DNA from: M0027 sp021713415 | GTDB lineage: Bacteria; Pseudomonadota; Gammaproteobacteria; Francisellales; Francisellaceae | Direction of reading: 5' to 3' | DNA: 64,000 bases | Assembly: GCA_021713415.1 (NCBI GenBank) | Contig: JAKJJQ010000012.1 | Coordinates: 1 to 64,000, forward strand | In this document: positions 36,524 through 45,868 of the stretch, one piece after another | Layout of the letters: each line of letters begins with the position of its first letter | Numbering within the stretch: position 1 is the stretch's first letter | The notes under the pieces: model-generated | The model's database searches: none | Told to the model about the DNA's origin: nothing | Seen by the model: only the letters and a program-made list of their open reading frames with translations | Program-made: the position numbers and the translations under genes

Positions 36524-37099
36524 ATGAATCATTTATCTAAACAAAATATTTTACCTTCTTTGGTTATACTTGATCGTGATGGAGTGATTAATGAAGACTC
36601 TGATCAATATATTAAATCTGTAGATGAATGGCATGATATTCAAGGTAGCATCCAAGCAATTACTGATTTGACTAAGCTTAATATTCCTATTGCTATAGCA
36701 ACAAACCAATCTGGACTTGCCAGAGGTTATTTTGATTCTATTACTCTATATGAAATGCACAGTAAAATGCTCAATAAGGTAAAAATGCTTGGCGGCATGA
36801 TTGACTATATTGCCTACTGCCCTCATGGACCTAATGACAATTGCCAATGCCGTAAGCCTAATATAGGCCTAATAGAAGAAATATCAAATAAGTTATTAAT
36901 ACCACTGAATAAGCAAGTCTTTTTTGTTGGTGACTCTTACAAAGACATTCAAGCTGCTAATACAGCTAATATTACCCCAATTCTTGTTAAATCAGGCAAA
37001 GGTAAAAAAACATTACAATCTCACCCTGAACTTGAAGCTAAAATCAATATTTATGATAATCTATATGATTTCGTACAAACGCTAAAATCAGAGGTTTAA
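36524..37099 (+). CDS. gmhB: D-glycero-D-manno-heptose 1,7-bisphosphate 7-phosphatase
   Basis: HAD-family phosphatase of 191 residues in ADP-heptose synthesis for the LPS inner core. The nucleophile motif is VILDRDGVIN (D17, D19); further features are IATNQSG, the zinc-binding CPHGPNDNCQCRKP loop and FVGDSYKDIQAA. It ends directly before plsC (no gap), so the two are cotranscribed, both serving envelope synthesis. No Shine-Dalgarno is obvious before its ATG. Confidence 0.92.
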   Translation: MNHLSKQNILPSLVILDRDGVINEDSDQYIKSVDEWHDIQGSIQAITDLTKLNIPIAIATNQSGLARGYFDSITLYEMHSKMLNKVKMLGGMIDYIAYCPHGPNDNCQCRKPNIGLIEEISNKLLIPLNKQVFFVGDSYKDIQAANTANITPILVKSGKGKKTLQSHPELEAKINIYDNLYDFVQTLKSEV

Positions 37100-37831
37100 A
37101 TGAAATTTTTATTTAATATTATATTAATGCTAAGGCAATGGCTTTTTTTAATTTATGTTGCTGTTATCACAATTATTTTAAGTACCTTAAATGTAACTTT
37201 ATGGGCAATAAAAGCCCCATTATCAATTCGAATTTTTATTGGTCGCTTATGGTCAAGACTTGTTCGACTAGGTATGTTTATATTCTTATGGCTACGTGTT
37301 CGAGTTAAGGGTAAAGAAAATATACCTGAAACTGCTTGTATCTTTCTCTCAAAGCACCAATCTCCTTGGGAGACATTAGTATTACCTAGTCTTGGACCTA
37401 AATCTTGCTTTGTACTTAAAAAAGAACTACTAGCAATTCCTTGGTTTGGCTGGGGATTACGTTCTGTAGGCAGTATCGCTATTGATCGTTCTCAAAATAT
37501 GCAGGCACTAAAACAAGTTATTTCTCAAGGTAAAGATCGATTAGGCAGAGGTATCTCAATTACTGTTTTTCCAGAAGGGACTCGAGTTCTACCTGGAAAA
37601 CACCCTAAATTTCATAAAAGTGCATTATCACTAGCAAAAATGACCAAAAGTATTGTTGTCCCTATTGCACATAATTCAGGCAGTTTTTGGCCTGCTAGAA
37701 GTGGCATTATAAAGCCTGGCACTATAGATCTTGTTATTGGCAAACCAATTAATTCAAAAGGTTTATCTTTAGAAGAGTTATCTGATCAATCTTATCAATG
37801 GATGGCTACCCATATGCAAGAGATTGAGTAG
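37100..37831 (+). CDS. plsC: 1-acyl-sn-glycerol-3-phosphate acyltransferase-like protein
   Basis: Membrane acyltransferase of 243 residues that adds an acyl chain to lysophosphatidate or a related lysophospholipid. Two hydrophobic segments precede the catalytic motif KHQSPWET, an HX4E form of the usual HX4D; the second motif is FPEGTR. HX4E variants are known in this family, so it is probably active. It follows gmhB without a gap. Its 3' end overlaps the convergent HAD-protein gene by 26 bases. Confidence 0.87.
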   Translation: MKFLFNIILMLRQWLFLIYVAVITIILSTLNVTLWAIKAPLSIRIFIGRLWSRLVRLGMFIFLWLRVRVKGKENIPETACIFLSKHQSPWETLVLPSLGPKSCFVLKKELLAIPWFGWGLRSVGSIAIDRSQNMQALKQVISQGKDRLGRGISITVFPEGTRVLPGKHPKFHKSALSLAKMTKSIVVPIAHNSGSFWPARSGIIKPGTIDLVIGKPINSKGLSLEELSDQSYQWMATHMQEIE

Positions 37832-39341
37832 TCTCACTCAACCCCATCATTTGTTGCTGATCATAAAATGGTGATAATGAAGAAGTTTTAGTTTGGCTAT
37901 ATTCTTGCGCCACTTTTAAAGGCACAACAAAATCTTTTGTATTTCCTTTCTCAACTTCTTTTGTCACATCATTAAAGTTAATTTTCAATAGGCTAGTTTT
38001 ATGCTCAAAACCATCAAACTGCTTCCACTGATAAAGTTCAGTATCAGGATCAACAGCTCGTAATTTTAAGTTATCCCTAATTATTTGTTTAGCATAATTA
38101 GAAGAACTTTCTGGACAATATACATTGATACCTTGTATTACTGCAGTTTCATTATTTTTCAACTCATCATCAAAAAAGTAGTAAGATAGATTATCATTAG
38201 AAGATATTTCCTTACATCTTCTTTTTACCTCTTCTAAGACAACTTTTTTTGCATCACCACCTAAGCTAGCAGATATATCTTTTATTTCCAAGATACGTTT
38301 TGTGCCATCAGCATTTGTAATTTCTGAACCAGCGCCAACTACATGACTTTCATCTAATATAAAGCGTGGTTCTTCTTTATTGTTTTCCTCACACCATTGT
38401 TTATAACCCTCATTTACCATATATATTGGATTTTTTATTGGGCCAGCTGTTGCAAACATAATATGCATATCACCACTTTTTATTCGATCATAATTTTTAT
38501 CTATAAATTCAAAAAATGATTGATTAATGTATTTTTCAGGGTGATCATACATATCTTTAATTTGATTATGCTTGTCCCTATTTTTTTCATTATGTATATC
38601 TATACCCTGTGTATGACCATTAAGCACTGTTCCATCAAAATCAAATATATAAACATTTTTTGGCATCTTAAGTATGTTATCTACTTGCACGGCAGCCATA
38701 TCATCAAATACAACAACTTCTTTATATTTAGCTGGGTCAGTTTCATCCAAAACTAGATTATTATATTTATGTGTTTTATTCTCACTTACTTTTTGTTCTT
38801 TACTTTGATGAATTTCTGCTCCTAAATAAGTAAGTCTCGCTGATTTAACAATATCATCAAAATCATAAAGGCCAAACCCATCACCAAATTGTTTTGCCAT
38901 AGCAATTGCATCTTTAACATTCTCTGCTTCAAATTCTCTTATAAGCGTTGCATATTGCATATTCCCCCATTTTTCACAATAGCCGACGACTCCTTTACCT
39001 AATATTTTAGAATTTATATCTATTTCATCCAAACTTGGATGTTTAAATTTTATTGACGCATTAATCGCTGTTTGGAAAGTGTTTTTGTTTCCGTTACCTA
39101 AATAATTAAATCCGCCACCTATAGCAAGCGTGGTTTCATAGGCACCATGCTCTGGATTTATTTTACCTGTAGTTAGTACATACAACTTATCTTTTACTCT
39201 AATTAAATTAACCACTCCTGCGCCATTAATTGGAGTTTTATTATGATCATCAGGAAGCTTTTGATTACTCATATTTTTACTCAGATCTGGTGTAAAACTA
39301 CTTACTTCCATGCCCGTTTTTTGATTTCTAATTTTACCCAT
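37806..39341 (-). CDS. HAD-domain protein with unknown N-terminus, effector-like
   Basis: Protein of 511 residues. The C-terminal half is a HAD phosphatase fold with motif I IFDFDGTVL (D234, D236), a motif II Thr in FATAG, a Lys in DAKKVVLEE and motif IV YYFFDDE. The first 220 residues match no family I know. The C-terminus is MMGLSETTQSLAYG, close to the tail of the Fic protein. GGAGG lies 8 bases before the ATG at 39341, so the in-frame start 29 codons upstream is rejected. It lacks a signal peptide. HAD domains with long unknown N-termini occur in Legionella-type effectors; a host role is inference. Confidence 0.7.
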   Translation of the reverse strand: MGKIRNQKTGMEVSSFTPDLSKNMSNQKLPDDHNKTPINGAGVVNLIRVKDKLYVLTTGKINPEHGAYETTLAIGGGFNYLGNGNKNTFQTAINASIKFKHPSLDEIDINSKILGKGVVGYCEKWGNMQYATLIREFEAENVKDAIAMAKQFGDGFGLYDFDDIVKSARLTYLGAEIHQSKEQKVSENKTHKYNNLVLDETDPAKYKEVVVFDDMAAVQVDNILKMPKNVYIFDFDGTVLNGHTQGIDIHNEKNRDKHNQIKDMYDHPEKYINQSFFEFIDKNYDRIKSGDMHIMFATAGPIKNPIYMVNEGYKQWCEENNKEEPRFILDESHVVGAGSEITNADGTKRILEIKDISASLGGDAKKVVLEEVKRRCKEISSNDNLSYYFFDDELKNNETAVIQGINVYCPESSSNYAKQIIRDNLKLRAVDPDTELYQWKQFDGFEHKTSLLKINFNDVTKEVEKGNTKDFVVPLKVAQEYSQTKTSSLSPFYDQQQMMGLSETTQSLAYG

Positions 39342-39586
39342 ATTTAATTCCTCCGTTATTCTGCATCTATAATTTAAGACGCTCAAGACTAAACATACTG
39401 CATACCAATTTATATCGCATTGCTTCATATTAATGCGAACTTATTGTATTTACAAACAATCTTTTATTACAGGAATAATCAGTGATAAACTAATAATTTA
39501 TTAATTTAGCATCATTGAATTTTGATTAGAAGCTTCTTGATAATTTTTATATGAATATAATTTAAGTTAATGATTTAATTAAATCA

Positions 39587-40267
39587 TTAACTTTCCAAAT
39601 GACCTCTGGTTAATCGATAACATCGATCCATACGATGTGCTAGTGTATTATCATGTGTAACAATTAAAAATGCGGTTTGTTTTTTCTTAGCTAAATTATA
39701 AATCATCTCTTCAATGTGTTGGGCATTTTCTTCATCTAAGTTACCAGTAGGTTCATCAGCTAACACACACTGAGGATCATTAACCAAAGCTCTTGCAATC
39801 GCAACTCTTTGACGCTCACCCCCTGATAACTCAGACGGTTTATGATCAATACGGTGAGATAATCCAACTTCATCTAATAATAATTTGGCTTTTGCCAATG
39901 ACTGTTTAGTGGATGATTTACGAATTAATAATGGCATTGCGACATTCTCAAGCGCGCTAAATTCCGGCAATAAGTGATGGAATTGATAAACAAACCCTAA
40001 ATACTGATTACGCAATCTAGCACGCTTATTCGCTGAACATTTTGCAAACGGTTTTGCGTTTAAAAAAACATCACCTTCAGTAGGTTGATCTAACCCACCG
40101 AGTAAATGTAAAAATGTACTTTTACCAGAGCCTGATGTACCTACAATTGAAACTAATTGTCCTTTAGCAATCTCAAAATCAATACCATGTAAAACAGGCG
40201 TATTTAACCGGCCTTCTTTATAAGATTTTTTAAGATTTTGACAGGATATAATCACATTATCACTCAT
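39587..40267 (-). CDS. lolD: Lipoprotein-releasing system ATP-binding protein
   Basis: ABC ATPase of 226 residues that powers release of lipoproteins from the inner membrane. Walker A is GTSGSGKST, the signature LSGGERQRVAIARAL, Walker B CVLADEPTGNLDEE, and LolD-type QYLGFVYQFHHLLPEFSALENV is present. It overlaps the end of the upstream permease gene by 8 bases, so translation is coupled. Confidence 0.95.
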   Translation of the reverse strand: MSDNVIISCQNLKKSYKEGRLNTPVLHGIDFEIAKGQLVSIVGTSGSGKSTFLHLLGGLDQPTEGDVFLNAKPFAKCSANKRARLRNQYLGFVYQFHHLLPEFSALENVAMPLLIRKSSTKQSLAKAKLLLDEVGLSHRIDHKPSELSGGERQRVAIARALVNDPQCVLADEPTGNLDEENAQHIEEMIYNLAKKKQTAFLIVTHDNTLAHRMDRCYRLTRGHLES

Positions 40268-41507
40268 ATCTTAATGCCTCTGCTGGTTGAATTCGTGAAG
40301 CCCGCCAGGCAGGATATAAGGTTGCTAAAACACTTAAGATAAAAGCAACAATACTGACATGAATAATATCCCATAACTCTAACTTTGATGGTAAAAAGTC
40401 TATATAATAAACATTAGCTGATAAAAACTGCACATGAAATACTTGCTGTATCCAATTAACAATTTCTGTCGTATTGATCGCTAAAATAACACCTAAGATC
40501 ACCCCAATAACAATACCAATAATACCAATTAAAGTTCCTTGAACAATAAAGATAGACATAATCTGCCTTGAAGATGCCCCTATTGTTCTTAAAATGGCAA
40601 TATCCGCTTGTTTATCTGTTACCACCATTACAAGAGAAGCTAACATATTAAATGCAGCAACTGTAATAATGAGCACTAAGATAAAAAACATCATTGTTTT
40701 TTCCATTTGCAATGCTTTAAAGAAGTTCGTATTTTGCTGTGTCCAATCTGTAATTTGATAAGCTGGCATTAATTCATTATTTAAGATTTTTGCTTCATAG
40801 GGCGCATCAAATGGTGATGGAAACTTAAGCTGTAAACCCGTAACATTTTTACCCATTTGTAATAGCTTTGCTGCATCATTGATATTCATTAAGGCATAAG
40901 CACTATCAAACTGATAACCAACACTAAAAACGCCAACTACAGTAAACTGTTTTAATCTTGGTAAAAACCCTGCCGGAGAAAATGTTGCTTGAGGGACAAT
41001 GACTGTCACTTTACTGCCAATCGTTGCCCCTAATGAATTAGCTAAATCTTTTCCCAAAACAATACCATAATGCCCTGCTTTTAAATTTGATAAGCTACCT
41101 TGTGTCATTTTTTCACCAACTGGTGATACTTGTGATTCTAACTTTGGATCAACACCAACCAGTATACCAAATGATGAAAACCCTTCTCGAGATAACATTG
41201 CTTGGCCTTGAATGTAGGGTGCCATACCAGTGATTTTATCTTTACCTTTTAAATGCTTATAAACATTTTGCCAATCATCTAATTGGCCGTTCCAACCCGT
41301 TACGGTTGCTTGGGGTACCATAATCAACATTCTTTGACGAATTTCTTGATCAAACCCATTCATAACAGATAATACGGTAATTAACACAGCAACGCCTAAT
41401 GCAATACCAAAAAATGACACACCAGAAATAAATGAGATAAAATGATTTCTCTTCTTAGCTCGAATATAACGAAGCCCGATGTAAAAGGATAAAAAACGCT
41501 TTATCAA
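40260..41507 (-). CDS. lolC: Lipoprotein-releasing permease, single LolC/E type (LolF-like)
   Basis: Inner-membrane permease of 415 residues with one N-terminal membrane helix (about 24-45), a large periplasmic domain and three C-terminal helices. The N-terminus FYIGLRYIRAKKRNHFISFI and SFFGIALGVAVLI are typical of LolC/LolE. Only one permease gene accompanies lolD; E. coli has two (lolC and lolE). A single permease acting as a homodimer (LolF) is known in several gammaproteobacteria such as Francisella and Acinetobacter. A second copy elsewhere cannot be excluded. Confidence 0.92.
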   Translation of the reverse strand: MIKRFLSFYIGLRYIRAKKRNHFISFISGVSFFGIALGVAVLITVLSVMNGFDQEIRQRMLIMVPQATVTGWNGQLDDWQNVYKHLKGKDKITGMAPYIQGQAMLSREGFSSFGILVGVDPKLESQVSPVGEKMTQGSLSNLKAGHYGIVLGKDLANSLGATIGSKVTVIVPQATFSPAGFLPRLKQFTVVGVFSVGYQFDSAYALMNINDAAKLLQMGKNVTGLQLKFPSPFDAPYEAKILNNELMPAYQITDWTQQNTNFFKALQMEKTMMFFILVLIITVAAFNMLASLVMVVTDKQADIAILRTIGASSRQIMSIFIVQGTLIGIIGIVIGVILGVILAINTTEIVNWIQQVFHVQFLSANVYYIDFLPSKLELWDIIHVSIVAFILSVLATLYPAWRASRIQPAEALRYE

Positions 41508-41681
41508 TCTTTTATGTTCCTTTGAACTTTATTTTTATACTTAAACGATTATAGCAATTGACCGTTGCCAAAAGCTAATTAATTTTCTCATATTCTTTTT
41601 AAACAATCATAGCCTAATTAATGTATAATTCGCTATAATTGCCTAACAAAAATATAACATCATCATAGGATAAAGGATTTA

Positions 41682-42512
41682 ATGCTAACTTACCCGAAAA
41701 TTGACCCAATAGCTTTTTCAATCGGTCCATTAAAAGTGCACTGGTATGGTATCATGTATTTATTAGGTTTTATTTCCGCTTGGTTATTAGGACGCCATCG
41801 AGCTAAAAAACCATTTTCTCCCATTGATGTTAATCAAGTTGCTGATGCTATTTTTTACGGTGCTTTGGGTGTCATTGTTGGTGGTCGTTTAGGCTATATG
41901 CTTTTTTATGATTTTAGTAATTTTATTAACGCACCATGGATTATTATTCGTGTATGGGATGGTGGTATGTCATTTCATGGTGGTTTATTAGGCGTTGTAC
42001 TTGCACTTGCATTATATAGTTATAAACTTAAAATAAATGCATTCGACTTAATTGACTTTTTTGCACCGATGGTACCACTTGGATTGTTATTTGGAAGGAT
42101 TGGGAATTTTATTAATGGCGAACTCTGGGGACGCGTCACTGACTCATCTTTTGCAATGATTTTCCCAACAGGTGGTCCATTACCACGATACCCTTCACAA
42201 CTTATTGAAGCATTGTTAGAAGGTGTTGTATTATTTATTATTCTATGGATAATCTCAATGAAACCAAGACAAAGATTGATTATTTCAGCTAACTTTGCCT
42301 TATTCTATGGACTATTCCGATTTATTGCAGAATTTTTCCGCCAACCAGACCCACAAATGGGTTATGTTTTATTTGATTGGATGACTATGGGCCAAGTACT
42401 TTCTGTGCCAATGATTGCTTTTGGTATTCTAGTTATCATTTGGCGTATATCAAACAAAGTGAAAGTATACTCACCTAATGCTAAAACTTATTTAGGCTAT
42501 CAAGGAGTTTGA
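41682..42512 (+). CDS. lgt: Prolipoprotein diacylglyceryl transferase
   Basis: Inner-membrane enzyme of 276 residues that adds diacylglycerol to the lipobox Cys of prolipoproteins. About seven membrane segments are visible with VGGRLGYMLFYD, the MSFHGGLLG His and the Lgt signature GRIGNFINGELWGR. It precedes thyA by three bases and starts the probable operon lgt-thyA-serA-tilS. Two TATAAT-like boxes (41624-41629, 41634-41639) lie 40-60 bases upstream without a good -35. The divergent lol genes work on the same lipoprotein pathway. Confidence 0.96.
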   Translation: MLTYPKIDPIAFSIGPLKVHWYGIMYLLGFISAWLLGRHRAKKPFSPIDVNQVADAIFYGALGVIVGGRLGYMLFYDFSNFINAPWIIIRVWDGGMSFHGGLLGVVLALALYSYKLKINAFDLIDFFAPMVPLGLLFGRIGNFINGELWGRVTDSSFAMIFPTGGPLPRYPSQLIEALLEGVVLFIILWIISMKPRQRLIISANFALFYGLFRFIAEFFRQPDPQMGYVLFDWMTMGQVLSVPMIAFGILVIIWRISNKVKVYSPNAKTYLGYQGV

Positions 42513-42515
42513 ACC

Positions 42516-43349
42516 ATGAAACAATATCTTCAATTCTTAAACCATATTCAAACACATGGTACTAAAAAATCAGATCGTACAGGTACCGGCACAACAAGTG
42601 TTTTTGGTTATCAAATGCGCTTTGATTTAAGCAAAGGATTTCCCTTAGTCACCACCAAAAAAATTCATTTGAAAAGTGTTATATATGAACTTTTATGGTT
42701 TTTAAAAGGTGAAACTAATGTTAAATATCTTCAAGATAATGGTGTTCGTATTTGGAATGAATGGGCATTAGATAATGGAGATTTGGGACCCGTTTACGGT
42801 CAGCAATGGCGGTCATGGCATACACCAGATGGGCGAGTAATTGACCAAATCCAAGAAGTCATTCAACTGATTAAAACTAAACCTGACTCTCGACGCTTAC
42901 TTGTTAATGCCTGGAATCCAGCTGTTCTTCCAGATGAATCTATTTCACCACAAGAAAATGTCAAACAAGGCAAAGCAGCTCTTCCTCCTTGTCATACATT
43001 ATTCCAGTTTTATGTTGCAGATAATAAGCTTTCCTGTATGTTAACTCAACGATCGGCCGATGCATTTTTAGGTGTACCATTCAATATTGCTTCTTATGCT
43101 CTATTAACACATATTATGGCACAGCAATGCGATTTAGAGGTTGGTGAATTTATTTTCTCAGGTGGTGATTGTCACATATATCACAATCATCAAGAACAAA
43201 TTCAAGAACAACTAAATAGAACACCCTACTCATTACCGAAATTAAATATAAAACGTAAACCTCAACATATTGAAGACTATAACTATGAAGATTTTGAAAT
43301 ACTAGAATATCAACATCACCCAGCAATTAAAGGTTTAGTTGCAGTATAA
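42516..43349 (+). CDS. thyA: Thymidylate synthase
   Basis: Folate-dependent enzyme of 277 residues that methylates dUMP to dTMP. The catalytic Cys is in LPPCHTLFQFYV (C159); SDRTGTGTTSVFG, QRSADAFLGVPFNIASYAL and GDCHIYHNH are typical. An insert of about 13 residues (ISPQENVKQGKAA) lies just before the catalytic loop, explaining the length above the 264 of E. coli. AAGGAG precedes the ATG inside the end of lgt. Confidence 0.97.
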   Translation: MKQYLQFLNHIQTHGTKKSDRTGTGTTSVFGYQMRFDLSKGFPLVTTKKIHLKSVIYELLWFLKGETNVKYLQDNGVRIWNEWALDNGDLGPVYGQQWRSWHTPDGRVIDQIQEVIQLIKTKPDSRRLLVNAWNPAVLPDESISPQENVKQGKAALPPCHTLFQFYVADNKLSCMLTQRSADAFLGVPFNIASYALLTHIMAQQCDLEVGEFIFSGGDCHIYHNHQEQIQEQLNRTPYSLPKLNIKRKPQHIEDYNYEDFEILEYQHHPAIKGLVAV

Positions 43350-43376
43350 AATAACCAGTTTGGAATTGATAACCCT

Positions 43377-44609
43377 ATGGCCCATTCACTAGATAAAGAT
43401 AAGATCAAAATTCTATTGCTTGAAAATATTAGTCAATGTGCAGTTGATGCATTCCACAGAGCTGGATATCGCAATATAGAACAAATAAAAGGTGCTTTAA
43501 ACGAAGAACAATTAATAGAGAAACTACAAGATACACGTATTTTAGGTATTCGTTCACGCAGTAATTTAAATGAAATGATTTTAAAACAAGCACCTAAATT
43601 AGTTGTAATTGGTTGTTTTTGTATCGGAACAAATCAAGTAAGTATTCAAGCTGCAGAACGATATGGAATTCCTGTTTTCAACGCCCCATTTTCTAATACA
43701 CGCAGTGTTGCTGAACTTGTCATTGGACAAATGATCTTATTATTACGAGACATTCCAAAGAAAAATGCACAACTTCATCAAGGTATTTGGAATAAATCTG
43801 CAACCAATAGTCATGAAATTCGTGGTAAAACGCTCGGCATTATTGGTTACGGTCATATTGGCTCACAAGTAAGTGTACTTGCTGAAGCATTGGGTTTAAA
43901 AGTTATTTTCTATGATATCGTTAACCGTTTGCCTTTAGGCAATGCAAATTCGGTTACTTCTTTAGATGAACTATTAAAGCTCTCTGATATTGTTTCATTA
44001 CATGTGCCAGAGACTGAGTTAACTTATAATATGATTAATAATGAACAGTTAGCGCTTATGAAAAATAATGCCGTTCTGATTAATGCCTCTCGTGGCAATG
44101 TTATTGAAATAAATGCCTTATATCGACATTTAAAACAAGGTAAATTTTTAGGTGTTGCTATTGATGTTTTTCCTGAAGAACCAGAAACAAATCAAATGGC
44201 ATTTAATTCACCTTTAATTGAATTTGATCATGTTTTATTAACCCCACATATTGGTGGTAGTACGATAGAAGCTCAAGAAAATATTGGTGTTGAAGTTGCT
44301 GATAAGCTCATCCATTATTCAGATAATGGCTCAACATTATCTTCTGTAAACTTTCCTCAAGCTTCCTTACCTATTCATGATAATGGTTGTCGTTTATTAC
44401 ATATCCATGTCAATCAACCAGGCATGATGCGACAAATTAACCGAGTCTGCTCTGAATCGGATATTAATATTCTTGGGCAATATCTACAAACAACTACGAA
44501 TATTGGCTATGTTGTTATGGACATTGAAACTGACCAACAAACTGCTTTGAGTCTACTTGCCAAACTTAAAGCAATTGATGGTACAATTCGTTCGAGGATT
44601 TTATATTGA
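43377..44609 (+). CDS. serA: D-3-phosphoglycerate dehydrogenase
   Basis: First enzyme of serine synthesis, 410 residues, the same length as the E. coli protein. It has the substrate domain, an NAD domain with LGIIGYGHIGSQV, the catalytic Arg/Glu/His set (His in TPHIGGSTIEAQ) and a C-terminal ACT domain (from about 335) for serine feedback control. It lies 27 bases after thyA and overlaps tilS by 4 bases. No Shine-Dalgarno is obvious. Confidence 0.95.
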   Translation: MAHSLDKDKIKILLLENISQCAVDAFHRAGYRNIEQIKGALNEEQLIEKLQDTRILGIRSRSNLNEMILKQAPKLVVIGCFCIGTNQVSIQAAERYGIPVFNAPFSNTRSVAELVIGQMILLLRDIPKKNAQLHQGIWNKSATNSHEIRGKTLGIIGYGHIGSQVSVLAEALGLKVIFYDIVNRLPLGNANSVTSLDELLKLSDIVSLHVPETELTYNMINNEQLALMKNNAVLINASRGNVIEINALYRHLKQGKFLGVAIDVFPEEPETNQMAFNSPLIEFDHVLLTPHIGGSTIEAQENIGVEVADKLIHYSDNGSTLSSVNFPQASLPIHDNGCRLLHIHVNQPGMMRQINRVCSESDINILGQYLQTTTNIGYVVMDIETDQQTALSLLAKLKAIDGTIRSRILY

Positions 44610-45868
44610 ATGGTATCGAACCCAAATTAACTGACTTTTTAAAACAGTACCCTACAGATAAAATTAGTGTTGGCTTAAGTGGTGGTATTGATTCAATTGT
44701 TCTCTTACACGCATTAAGTAAATTTAGAAATCAATATCAGTTTACACTCAAAGCAATTCATATTAACCATAACTTACAAGAAGAATCTAAAGATTGGGCT
44801 GTATTTTGTGAGACGTTTTGTCAACAACTTGGTATCGAGTTTATTGCCGTTGAGTTAAATGACTTACCTACTGAAGGAGACAGTATTGAAGCTTGGGCAC
44901 GCCAAAAGCGTTATGAAGCCTTTGAAAATATATTAATTGATAATCAGTGTAATTATTTATATCTAGCTCATCACCAAAATGATCAAGTTGAAACATTTTT
45001 GCTTAATTTAATGCGTGGTAGCGGTGTCAATGGTTTATCTGCAATGCCTAGTGTTCGTAAAACTAATCATTATTCTCTTATGCGTCCTTTATTAACAATT
45101 CCAAGAAGTGACATTGAAGCTTATGCTAATCATCACCATTTAAAGTGGATTGATGATCCAAGCAATGATAACACTCGATTTGATCGTAATTTTATGCGCC
45201 ATGAGATTATAAATAAACTAAATCAGCGTTTTAATGCACTAAGTAATATCAGCCAATCTGCTATTTTTTGCCAAGAAACTGCACAACTATTAGATCAATA
45301 TTTACAAAATGACCTGACATCTATTCTAACCGATGAACAATATTTAGATCACTTATCACTGCTTAAACTAGATAAAATTAAACAAATACAACTTATTCGA
45401 CTTTGGATTAAACAACAAAATATAATCCCACCAAATCGAAATAAAATGAATCAGTTTATTGATTCTATCCAATTTGCTAAAAATAATTGGCAGCTATATT
45501 TCAATGGCTATGTATTAATTCTCTATAATAACTTACTTAGGTTATATAACGATACACCTGAGATCCCAGAATCTTTTTATATCCAATGGTCTGGTGAAGC
45601 AATTAATATAAAAGAATATGACTTCTCGATTACAAAATCAGATCTTCAAAGCCTCGGTATTGATAGTGATAAACTTAATTGGCAAGATGTTATTATTCGA
45701 GTTCGTAAAGCTAATGATTATTGTCGTCCAATTGGTAGAGACAAACAAAATAAACTAAAAATTATTTTTCAAGAAAAACAGATCCCAAAATGGCTACGTA
45801 AACGTACACCAATCATAGAGTATCAAGGCAAAATTATTGCTGTTGGTAAATTATTTGGCTGCAACTAA
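44606..45868 (+). CDS. tilS: tRNA(Ile)-lysidine synthase
   Basis: Modifies C34 of the CAU-anticodon tRNA-Ile to lysidine. The protein has 420 residues. The N-type ATP pyrophosphatase P-loop is SVGLSGGIDS (21-30); AHHQNDQVETFLLNLMRGSG and the C-terminal TilS domains follow. The start is TTG at 44606, overlapping the serA stop by four bases, with GAGG eight bases upstream; the ATG at 44610 is in another frame. The 3' end overlaps the convergent symporter gene by 18 bases. Confidence 0.93.
   Translation: MNGIEPKLTDFLKQYPTDKISVGLSGGIDSIVLLHALSKFRNQYQFTLKAIHINHNLQEESKDWAVFCETFCQQLGIEFIAVELNDLPTEGDSIEAWARQKRYEAFENILIDNQCNYLYLAHHQNDQVETFLLNLMRGSGVNGLSAMPSVRKTNHYSLMRPLLTIPRSDIEAYANHHHLKWIDDPSNDNTRFDRNFMRHEIINKLNQRFNALSNISQSAIFCQETAQLLDQYLQNDLTSILTDEQYLDHLSLLKLDKIKQIQLIRLWIKQQNIIPPNRNKMNQFIDSIQFAKNNWQLYFNGYVLILYNNLLRLYNDTPEIPESFYIQWSGEAINIKEYDFSITKSDLQSLGIDSDKLNWQDVIIRVRKANDYCRPIGRDKQNKLKIIFQEKQIPKWLRKRTPIIEYQGKIIAVGKLFGCN

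Noticed and set aside
39342..39428. 29-codon N-terminal extension of the HAD protein
   Set aside because: A strong GGAGG lies before the inner ATG at 39341, and the extension reads like noncoding sequence.
41624..41639. Two TATAAT boxes before lgt as a promoter pair
   Set aside because: No acceptable -35 lies 16-18 bases upstream of either; in DNA this AT-rich the boxes alone are weak evidence.
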